Positions 35,501 to 48,000 of a stretch of 64,000 nt of DNA are shown here, in pieces (the first letter of the stretch is position 1; each line of letters starts with the position of its first letter). The position numbers and the translations under genes were made by a program. Source of the DNA: Harmothoe impar (Eukaryota; Annelida; Polychaeta; Phyllodocida; Polynoidae); contig OX381715.1 of NCBI GenBank assembly GCA_947462335.1, forward strand, positions 36,432,650 to 36,496,649, given 5' to 3'. Below the pieces are notes generated by a model, which had not been told where the DNA came from, did not search any database, and was given only the letters and a program-made list of their open reading frames with translations.

Positions 35501-38500
35501 CTAATCATTTGATTTTTCTTAAAACTAGTCATTTGTCTGCCAGGCGAGTTTATTTATCTTAATTTCTTGAAATTAGAAGATTATTTTTGGCTACGATTAT
35601 GTTAACTTACGTGTACAGTTGAGGTAGGGTGCATAAACACCTTGCTCCGTGCACCACAGGTTATAGGTGTTAATGCGTACAGTTCTATAGTTGTCCACAG
35701 TGATCGGACCAACATTACTTGTGATATACCCATCGTTACATGTGGGATTCCAGTACTGGTTGTACCTAGCAATGAGGGTCAGGCCTTCCCCATTTGTATT
35801 TTCTGGACCTGGCTCATTGCAGAAGGTCGCTGAAATTTTAGGGAACATAATTTGATATCTGTGAACAAGAGTTGGTAAGTTTAAAAGTGCCTAGATGCTG
35901 TTTCCTACTTAAGCCTCTGATAATGCATCGAATTAGCCACTTTACATGTTTTTTAATCCTTTAAGAATCACATAATTGTTAATGTGCTATGCACTTTGTG
36001 ATGTAGCCCTGCATGGTGAGTCCACTCACCAAGGCTGCACTCATGCATCAATCTCAACCCTTCGGGAGTATAGCAAACCCTACAGGTTGGTCTGATACCC
36101 TGATGACAATGGGCATGGTGCATGAAACCTTTTTAGTGCAGCAAAATGTTGTAACACTTGATGGAACATTGTATTTCAAATGTTTTTTAAAGAAATAAAC
36201 TGAGTGTTTGCTCTAATGAAAAAACACACTTTATAGTGCCATTTAAAGTGACTATGTCTGATAACTAAAACCTATCTGGTTAAAAATAAACCAGCATCTT
36301 CACTATGGCCAGTTGCTTCCTACTTCATTTAATCTTACTTCTGAAATTCAAATCCGAATTCAAAATATGATCAGATTTTGGCTTGATTTAGTACACACTA
36401 TTTTCAAGTGATCTGATTTATACACTGTAAAAGACCTGGGCCGTATGGTCAGGAGTCATAATATGGAATAAGTGGTTTTAAAACTTTCTAGGAGCATTTC
36501 TGAGTACCTGAGTATAATTTGGTGAAATGCTTTTTCAGGTCAATTTTGTGGTGTAAATTTAAAAAGGAAATCATTTCACCGAACCGAAAAATGCATTTTA
36601 ACCTTCAAAATTCCAAAAACAAAATGGCTGCCAAAAAGCCAGACAAAAAGTCTAAATATGCTCTGAAATGTCTATTATTCAATGTATATAGTCATGCAAT
36701 AGTGCAAATGTGATAGTGAATTAGCATTTGCAACACATTTCAGTGGAATTTAAAATGTGTAAAAGAATTGGACCAGGCCACTTTCAAAGCTAAAACCTAA
36801 GGAATATAAATCAGTACTTACATATACAGTGTGAGGTCTTAGACCAGTCCCCATCAGCCTGGCAGGTAGCAGTGTAGTTAGTGATCTGTTCAGTTGTGTA
36901 GTTATAGGCATCCAGGAAGTCTGGGTCGTTAGGGTGGGTGATGTGACCTGGTGTACAGGTCACCATGAACTCCTGTGTCAGTATCATATTCATGTCTCCA
37001 GTTGAAGTGTTGTTAGGGGCTGGATGATAGCAAGGGGTCCCTGTAACAATAATTTAAAGGTGAACATATTAAAAATCTTATTTGGAGGGTGGTTGATGGA
37101 TTTAGGGGAAATGGGGGGGGGGGGGTGAGAAAATATTGCAAACCAGTATGAATATACCCAAACCTCTCCTCTGCTGTTGAATAACGACCACTACTCTGTT
37201 AAGATAGTGGATAAATTTATAGCAGGCTCATAGGATCGGCTTGAAGTCGGGGTGCGGCTTATATATATGTGGGTTAGGCTTATACATACACGAAAATATC
37301 CTGTACTTGCTTCTTACCATGGAATATCTGTTCTCAGTGGCCTTAAGTGCCATAGAAAAATCAAACAATAAGTACTTTAATTTTTAAACATATTCTTTTC
37401 AAGCCACACCCTGTAAATCACCAGGACCGGCAGACATTGTCCTTGAGGGGCCCTTGGAGGGGTATCTCTGTGACGTCATAGAGGTCAAGTGCCTCACCAG
37501 TTATATGACAAGTCTCACAGTCAACCTGGCGGACATAGACTACCGTACCGTTGCGATAAAGCGCTGGTTTCGAAAGAGCGCCCGTCTTGAATAAGCGCTT
37601 GGGGTACAGGGGTCTTGAAATGTTCCTTAAGCAATAAAATAGGATCTCGTATAAGCGCCTGTCTTGGAGATAAAAGCCCCTCCAAATTGATAAGCGCCCC
37701 GGCGCTAATTCGCGATGGTACGGTATGGTAACTACAGGAGTGTGATGACAACAGCTTATAATACTTTGTACATATCAGACAAACTCATTCATAGCCCTCG
37801 TTCTAGTGTATTCGTCCACTTACTCCTGCAGCCGTGGGTCATGTTCCAGTTCCCGTTGTGTTGGCACATGGCCGGGTATTCCCTGAGCCTGATGTCTCTG
37901 TAGTTGAATGCTGTGATGTCCCGCCAGCCTGTGAGGGAGGTAATGAACCCAGGCTTACAGCTGATGTTCAGGACCTCCAGGTAGTAGCCTGTCATGTTGG
38001 CCGTCCCCGTCGTGTGCAGCGGCTGCCGTCTGAAACACGGGGTTGCTGCAAGTATATGAGTCAATTTATCATTAACTGTACAATTGATTTTACCAGGTTT
38101 CATACCTCCTTCTTGTGTAATTCCTTTATGAGATTTAATGTTAGTGAAAGATATCAAATAAACATCAGATATTTATGTATGTACATTTTGTGCAATTAAA
38201 TCCATCATTCATTCAGAGAAACTTCGAAAAGATATAAAGAAACTTAAGTAAGTTGTTTAATGGTGCAATGGACCATGGAATAGCTCATATTGTAAATATC
38301 GTGCACTTATTTTCTGAAGGTTGTATTACTCTGTCATCACCTGGACCCCCACCCTCTAGACGGATGGGAGCAATGCGGGGGAGAAGAGGCCTTGCCTGAA
38401 ACACTGCAAAAGTTGAGGATTCCAGAGCAGTGGTACCCAGAGACTTTATAAATGCTGAAGCGGCAAGATTCTTGCGCCACTCCCAAAAATCAAAAACTTC

Positions 38501-41500
38501 TAGCTTTCTAGTATATTTACCCACCACGTGTCTTGCAAAAGAGTAGACAAGACGTACCACGCTCTGCTCCGTAAATTTTCATAGATTGAATACTTTAACC
38601 CTTTAAGGGCAGCACAATGCCTTAATGCATCATGCCCTTGGTCAGCATGATGCATGAATGCAGCCCTGGTGAGTAACTCGGCAGTGCTGCATTTATAATA
38701 CTAACTTTATGAGGTTGAGACACTGCTGAAGGGTCGTCACGATGTATCAATGGTACATCTTTTAGCAACATCCATCCTTAAAGGGTTAAACATCTTTACA
38801 ACCTTTCCAAAATTGGACAGGAGTTAATACGACCAACTTGCAGAGACATTGTTGCAGCAGCAGAACCCTGCTGGAATGTTCTGTCCATGTTAACTCGTGT
38901 AAGTCACATTAACAGGAAATCCGCATTAGTGGATCACCTACTCGTAGTAGCACTGATAGTGATGCTAATAATATTATGTGATAGCTTTCCTGGGTGTGAG
39001 GCCAAACGTTCAGAGTGCAATCTTAACCTATATCTTATATCTTAATGTATAATCTGATAGCTCCCTTATAACTGCCACCTAGTGTCAAATACCCACACTA
39101 TGCTACCTGAGGTTTCCCTTCATAGTATATCCCCTACATGCAGATGAGACAACAAACATCTAAAGGAAAAGAAAAAGAAAAAAAAACCGGGGGTCATTAT
39201 TTAGTTAACTAGCCTATCTTCGATGGACTGTGTATGCTTACCTACTAGTGGTGCCATCTTCATTTGCTTAGTAAGACTTTTAAGTTGGTCCTAAGATAGT
39301 TTAAGATAGGATTAAGATTGTTTCAGATAGGACCGGGAGATAGGACTAAGATTGCGCTCTGAACGTTTGTCCACGCACCTAGGAGAGCTTTTACAGACGT
39401 GTGATAGTGACACCTACCTATACACTCCTGTAGGGTGGTAAATGTACCATTGGCCTGACACTCACTGCTGTACGTGGACGACCCCTTGTCCCGGTAGTTT
39501 GTAAAGTCTATGGCCGACACAGCGGTGTCTGCGGGGTCGTTGGTGGTGATGTAACCGGTGGCACAGGATGTGCTAACGGAGTCAGGGTACACAGCAACCA
39601 GGTTGTCTGCATGATTCAGGGGAGTAGGGAGGTAGCAGGGGGTAGCTGCAACAAGAATGAGATTAACCCTTTAGCAATCACATGGTGTTGCAACATGCTT
39701 TGCCCTTTGTTGGCATGATGTGTGAGTCACCAGGGGTATATTCATTTGTGAGTGTGGCTATTTCATTAGCTAATGGACAACACAAACAAGGTTCAGCTTG
39801 GGTCGTATGCAGAGGTAGTTTATTGAGCTCAAAGATCATGCATCACCGTTTCTGTAGTAGATACAGGATTGTAATAGCAGTTTGCGGAGCAGTTCGTGCT
39901 GGGGTCAAATGTTACCACTTCTGTAGTACATACAGGATCGGAGTATAGTAGTTTGTAGTCTTAGTTCACACAGCTTCAAGGAATGCCTTCCCCTCCACAC
40001 GAGATGTTCATGGAGCATGGCTATGGTGGGGATCGAATGCACTCTCGTGGTGTGAGAACAGCCAATGGGAAGGTCACAGGCAGAGGCAGAGAGAACCAAG
40101 AAAGGCTCAGCTCACAGTCGAAAACTGAGAGGACAATCCAGTCAGGATCAGCCTCTTATATAGGGGGGTCCGGTCATCCCTCCCTGCATGCTCACCGCAC
40201 CACCTGGCAGAATAACTGCCCCCTACCAGTAGCTCCCTGAACCCTGCACAGTAGGTGGTGACCTCCATGCGTGATCCAAAGAACCACAGGAAGCAGCAAA
40301 GCCCTAATGTACGAATGACCAGAGTAGTTTAACACATAATATATCAGGGTATAAACCCAACCCCTACACAATTGATTTGTGATATTTAAAATGGTGCCCT
40401 CTATTGGTATAGCATTTATATTAGGGAAGAGAGTATGAGTATAATTAGTCATACATACCGGTACTTAGGTACTTGCAAACAAAGTTAGAAGTAACTGTGA
40501 GGTCACTCAGACTCTTTTTCATGGAATACCCATGTATTGAACAGATTTATATCGGCTTGTACTTTACTATTGATAAAAACTGAACTGCTTGTAAGAATTA
40601 TGTACAGTAACTGTACATAATTCTTGTTGGAAATTTTATGGAAACAAGATATTTGTCTTTCAATGATATATGGGTAAAAGTTTAAGCCAAACTCACTGCA
40701 TGAATGTTGGCATTTAAGCAAATATTAGACGGCTTAAACTCACATTTTAAGCATATTTAATTTCAGCAAATGCCAGTTGAAGCAGCTTTAATGTCTTTGT
40801 GACCTTTCCTTGATTGACATTTCATGGCATTTACCTGACTTAAAGCCGCTTAAAGTGTTACTTTAAGCAATAAAGGGTTTGCTTAAATGCCAACGTTTAT
40901 GCAGTGAATGTTAAATATTTATACTCACGCATACAGTTGACAACGAGACTCCAGGTGAGGTTCTGCTGACACGTGGTGCTGTAGTTACTGAGTCCGACCG
41001 TGGTGTAGTTAAGGTGTCCAATATGGCCGCCGTATGCATGTAAGTATCCCTCTTCACAGGTAACCATGTATTCAGTACCAATGTCAGCGAGTAGGAGCAC
41101 GCGGTCCGTGTTTAATGTGTTAGCTCGACATTTGTACTCTGCGAAATAAAGGTGCAGAATTATTACGCATTACAAGAAAAAACAAAACAATCTCTTATGG
41201 TTCAGTTAAGTGGTATGAATAGGTTGAAAGGTTTAAATGTTCATTAGGAATTTTTCTTGATAATTAAAAAAAAATTTATATAGGAATTTTGGCCTCTAGC
41301 AGCCATCTTGGATTTTCCTTTAAAAAAGCTCAGATTAGTGTAGTATTATTTTAGATTCAAACTAAAACTGATTTCGTGTAGGGATGAAAATATGAATTAA
41401 AATTGAAAAAATTGGCTTGGACTGCACCATTGGAGAGTTACAACAGTCGCAGTAATGACACAACACATGGTGTGACTAGTTAACTTACCAGTGCATCTCC

Positions 41501-44500
41501 TGTGCTGCCCGCTGGGCTCCCCCCATACCCCCCATGTGTCATATAAAGGGTGTAACTAGTTAACTTACTGATACATGTCCTGTGGTCCCCGCAGGGTCCC
41601 ACCCCATGCCCCCCCCCCTATGTGTCATATAAAGGGTGTAACTTGTTAACTTACCGATACATGTCCTGTTGTCCCCGCTGGGCTCCCACCCCATGGCTCC
41701 ACCCATGCTGCCCCCACACGTTAGGCTGAAGCTGGGGCTGTAGGTGCTGTACTGTACATAGTCTGTGACACATGTCACCTGCACCGTCTCCCCCTCATAC
41801 CCCGCCATGGTCGCACCCTGCTGGTCACTGTACAGGGGGCCAGGCTCAGAGCAGTCCACAGCTACAAATATGGAACAGGACAGTTATGAATGATTATCTT
41901 ATGGAATAATAAGGTACAGACCAGATTTCAACTCCCATTATTCACAAAATGATGGCCATATGATTTATAATTGTATTGTATAATATAGTAAATATCTAGT
42001 TTAGATGTTAATTATCTTAATTTAATTCAGCAAAAGACATTTTTGATTTGCAACTTCAGACCCATTTCGTTAAAACGGGTCACAAATAGCGATTTATGGT
42101 GCTATGTCCCATGTTGTAATCATTCACGAATGTGGCCCTGGCAAGTCTAATAGCCATGCATCATGGCTCATTCTCAGTAATGTATCAACCCCATAGGGTT
42201 GGCAGGGTGCTTGAATGTAGCCATGGTGACTACCTAACAAGAGTTGCATTAATGCATCATTAAAACAAATGCATGAAGACAATGTTGGTCCCTTAGAGGT
42301 TTCAATATTCATCAGCAAATAGTGAAATCCCTTAGTTTAAATTTTGTGGCATATAAAGGAACCAGCTTTGAATGATTGATGATCTGTACCCAAATATTCA
42401 ATATCTTCTTATGAAATGATCATAGAATTACAGGGTTTATAAACTTACGTCCACGGACAGTCATGAAGACTTGACGTGCATCTAGAAGTGTGTGCCATGC
42501 GACCAGTTCATCTATGACACACCTCCCCTTGTACGTGTCATGTCCCATATAGCTATTACTGGGGGATCCTAATGTGAAAAGGTATAAAAGGTTTGAGTAC
42601 CTGATTTTTGCATAGCCCTAGCAGCATTATATGGCTCTCTGCAGTTTCGCAGCCAGCTCTAAAACATAGCAGCTGTCCTCCACTACAACTCTTATTGTCA
42701 GGGTCTGGCACAGTATAGCCAATGCTTTATCTCCTTAGGATTAAGTGTTTTGAAAAAAGACCCTAGAAAATTGACTTGAAAGCACTTGACAAGCAGCTGA
42801 TTCAATTTTGACAAAACCTCTAGGAGAAAAACACAACTAAAAAAGTATTGCACTAAAAATGATTCTCAAGGCATTAAAAAATTCCCATACAATGATCCAT
42901 GTTGTCATATTGGCAGTCAGCTTGCCTTTATGATGTCACAGCATGGTGTTGGTCAGAGAAACAACACCATTGATGTTACTACACTGTTTTCCGTAGACCA
43001 ATGTGATAAATGCAACTGTGAAAATAGTCAAACAGTACCACTTATAAAATCGGAAATTGTATCTTTGACTATTAACAAGTGCCTCTTACCAATGACAAAA
43101 TCATTTGAATCCGAAGGGCCATTGTTAGCTGAAGTCTGCATGGTGTAAGTGGGTTGTGTGCCGTTGATGTAGAAGATTGGGCCGTCAGTCAGGGAGAAGG
43201 TGAAGCTGATGTGGTACCACACCCCCGCTGTAGGAGGAGAAACAGGACCGATGTAGGAACAGAAACAGGACAACTATACAAACAGAAAAAGGACAAACAG
43301 AAAAAGGACAAACTGAAACAGGACAACTGTAGGAACAGAAACAGGACAACTGTAGGAACAGAAACAGGACAACTGTAGGAACAGAAACAGGACAACTGTA
43401 GGAACACAGATAGAAACGGGACAACTGGAAAAAAGAAACAGGACAGCTCTACAAACAGAAACTGGACAACTTTCCAAACAGAAACTGGACAACTTGTACA
43501 AAAAAAAACAGGACAAACAGAAACAGGGCACTTGTAAGAACAGAAACAGGAAAAACAGAAACAGGACAACTGTACGAACACAAGACAACTGTGCAAACAG
43601 AAACTGGACAGCTCTACAAACAGAAACTGGACAACTTGTACAAACAAAAACAGGACAATGGTAAGAACAGAAACAGGAAAAACAGAAACAGGATAACTGG
43701 ACAAACAGAAACAGGACAACTGGACAAACAGAAACTGGACAACTTGTACAAACAAAAACAGGACAACTGTAGGAACAGAAACAGGAAAAACAGAAACAGC
43801 ACAACTGTACAGACATAAAAAGGACAACTCTACAAGCAGAAACAGGACAACTCTACAAACAGAAACAGAACAAACAGGAAAAAAAACCTGAAACAGGACA
43901 ACTGTAGGAAAAGAAACAGGACAATTGTAGGAACAGAAACAGGACAAATGTAGGAACAGTAACAGGACAAACAGAAACAGGACAACTGTACAAGCAGAAA
44001 CAGGACATCTGAAGGAACAGACAACTGTATGATGACAGCTGTACACACAGAAACAGGAACAAAATAACTGTAGGAAGAGAAACAGGACAACTGTGAAGAC
44101 AGTCCCAATATTAAAGGTAAAGATTCATCCAAAATCTTTAGCGAAAAAGTATCCTTTTTATCCCATTTTCGGAATTGGATTACTATATAGGGAAACGATT
44201 ATAAGAAAAAAGAATTTCTTCCACACACTCTTTTAACCCATGAATCAGGACCAATGTGCCAGTTAGCGCAGACCTATGAGACTATCACAAGCTGTGTGCC
44301 TCTCTGTTTATTTCATACTATACCTGTCTAAATGTGTCAAAAGTCATTTTATGAAAATGGTTTTATAGCTATTTTGATGTCACATGGTCTGAAGAGCCAT
44401 AATTACTTAGGGTTGTGGCTGACACATTGTATTTTAAGTCACTGTGTTTTTTGGTAAAACTTCTTTTGGTCCCCCTCCCCATTCCAAATCCACTACCCCA

Positions 44501-44754
44501 CTTTGACCACCCGTGCCATATGATGCATCATATCTTACCTGAATAGTTGATGATTGGATGGCTGATCAGGTAAAAAGTGGTGGATGTTTTAAGATGAACT
44601 CGGAACTCAGACACCAGCAATGCAAAGAATATGCCGTCTGACTGGCCATCGGTTTCATCCGACGTCAGGATGTAGAAGTGTCGAGGAGCCAGCGCCAGAC
44701 TTGGGAACTTGACCTGAATTCAATATAGATTAAAATTACTTTTGGAAGTTATGC

Positions 44755-44839
<85 letters not shown>

Positions 44840-44928
44840 ACACCGGACCAAAAGAAATGACCAGACTGTATATGACGTACAGAAGGTGAGAAAACACTCA
44901 CCACTGGTCTGGCATAAGTCAGTTAAAC

Positions 44929-45024
<96 letters not shown>

Positions 45025-48000
45025 GTTATTATCTATCATTCACAATACTGCACTCACACGTACATACAATGGATGTCATGCTGACCGTCTAGTATCAATC
45101 TTGTATGGTCAGCATGATACATTTTACTCGCTGGGGCTGCCAGGGATGCATTGGTGTATCTTGGTGACAAATGGGTACATGGGTAAAAATCAACACGGCA
45201 ACACGGGGGGGTTGTTAAAATCGACACGGGTGACAAATGGCACTTTTAAAGGGGCATTCTCACCACTCACACTTACCACATAGCAGACTAGAACAGTACT
45301 AGAATTGTGAATGGGAAACGCTCGGTGAGAATGCCACTTTAAAAAATCGACGACGGACACAGTCAAATAGAGCATAATGCACTAGATAAAAATCGACACA
45401 GTGACACGGCCCTTTAGCTAAAAATCGACATGGCTACACGGTCAATTATTTGGGGACCCAAGTATAGTCACAATGTTATCTTTTAGCGACCTGCAGTCCT
45501 TAACCCTTTGAATCCTGACCAAAGATTAAGTGGCTTGCTATGAGGATGACCTCTGAGAACTAGTTGTTCCCAGGGAGGACGGACCTCATATCAATTACTA
45601 TAGTAATCTTATGTAAATCGTATCGACTATAGTTGACGCTAGGCCTGCCATGGTGTCGACTATAGTTGACGCTAGGCCTTAAAGGGTAAAGGGCTAAAGG
45701 GATTTAATAAACATTAAACCTACCCAAAACGACATAGTGAGACCGTTGTTGCAGTTGTTGAGATTCGCGAAACACTCGTCCCCCTGGTTGCCGAGGTGGA
45801 CATAGTCTATGTCCGTTGAGGCGTCCTCATTAAGGTGAAGGGCTTGTCCCAGCATACCTACAAGGGTCGGAAAAAAGTAGTAGTGGATATATCCGATTTT
45901 TCCTTTAGTTCTAAATCTTACTTAAATGTATTTCAAACACTGTAAAGATATAATATTAAGAGAACAGAGGCCAATTAAATGTCATCAATGGGTGTTAATT
46001 GGTCACAGAGGCATCCAATATCCCCCGACAATGGGATATTTTAGTGTATTTTCAGTGGGGAGAATAAAGGTGTGCACGCTTTTATTCCAAAAAGACACCA
46101 GAAAGATAGAAGTCAATTGTTTATTTCTTTCTGAAGACACTTTGAGAGTGTCTCAACCTGACAGGAACCTGATTTCAGTAAATGTGATGTGAACGGTAAG
46201 GTCATAATGACATTAATGCTGCTTTAAAAGGTATTTACTGGAACTAAAGATGCTTAAAGAGCCACAAAAATGTATCAACAGCAGATCAAATATAGTTACA
46301 TATCTGGATTTCACTTGACCCCCCCCCGTCATTTTGGGATATCATTGTGATAAATTCCGACCATTTTTAAAAATAGCGTTGTCCTAAAGAAAAGGCAGAA
46401 AAACCGATACTATAGTATCAATAAGGGAGATAACAGTATAAACAATAATATTATTTCAATCCTCACTTCATTAAATGAGAAATAAATATATAGTGTAGGT
46501 TTTTATACCATGGCAGCCAAATTGACACAACATCGTTATCTTTTGTGTATTTATTCTTATAGCAACCAAACGTTTCGACAGTAATACACCAACATGAGAA
46601 AAAAGGTTACCATCTTTTTCATGATGTAAAACTGCCCTAAGTGGGGTTTTCACAAAAAAGCATTAGGGTTGTGCGAGGGTTGTCTGGAATATCACCAGGT
46701 GGCAGCGCCTGCTCTGTCTTAATGGCATTCTGAGTCACAGGCCTACTGATGGAATTCCTCTCTGATAGGTTCACTCTCCTTCCCGTATATTATCATATTA
46801 AAAAAAAAAGATTTTGCAATGTGTATTTATTCTATTTCAAAAATAATATATTGAACTTTATGGCGTCATTTGTCCAACTTTGTCGCAATTGTAGGGTCTA
46901 GTGTAGGGTGTTTACCTGTACTGCTGAGGGCCGCGAAAACAGCCTTTTCTCTACTCCACTTAAGTAGTTTTCCTTTTTTGTAAGAAAAAAATGGAAACTC
47001 AGAAATATTCTGACACTCCATGGAAGCCAAAGCTCTGGGCTATCAGCCCATACATTGAGCTGCCAATAAAATCCAATCTTTGATAGGTCCTGCACAAAGC
47101 AGTCACTGCACTGAGTGGTAAGATTTGTGTAGTCTCTGAGTTGGACATGTATTCTGTCATACTGAATCCGTGCCTATACCTTTGAAATGAATTATGCCAT
47201 GAAATAGCTCAGACTCTGGCATATAATTATACGTTCTGCCTAATAGAATCGGACCTAGAGTAGATATCAATATACTGTTTTTTGCATCTTGTTCAAGACA
47301 TATTTTTCTTTCTGGTGATATGTCTCCCCCATTTGTAGACATGTTATTTTCATTTAGAGGTAAACACCCTATCTAGTGTCTATTACCTGATGTTAAGAGA
47401 ACAAGCAAAACATAGGAGGTAGAGGCTTTAAGTAATTGCCTGATTGCCCGATGCCCATTTGATTAAAAACACCATGAGTGTTATCAAAAATTCTGAAAGA
47501 GGGTCGATTCTGTCTAAATAACTGATCGAGGTTACAGTTATAATGAATAAATATGTCCGCATCTGGGGGGAAAACTGATCTCAATAAACCGCCATCCAAT
47601 AGTGCGCCAGTCTCACCTACTGCCAGGTCAAAAATGGGGTAGTTTTGATATCATATGCCACACAAATTTCACTCTATAAACCGCCACATTCACCATCCGA
47701 CCAATTTCAGCCAGCAAGTTGGCATGGCGGATTGAAGAGATCTCACTTACAGTATGTGCTACATCTAGATGAAAAGATGTTGGGGCAGAAATTCAGACTC
47801 CCGACGCCCCCTCCCCGGACACCCCAATTCTTGATTGATTGATTGATTGAATTTCTTTGGAAAACTTACAACTTCCTAAAGGCAGTATTCCACTGATGGA
47901 ATCGGCCGTGATTCTGTCTGTCAGATGAGATTCTCCCATAAGTTTAACACGATAGACTTTTATCATATGACGAAATTTCGGCCGACCGACGTTGGTGGAA

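Noticed and set aside
43189..44046. 285-codon Cys/Phe/Val-rich minus-strand frame
   Set aside because: Product of the acceptor-derived minisatellite; only 43090-43227 is real exon.
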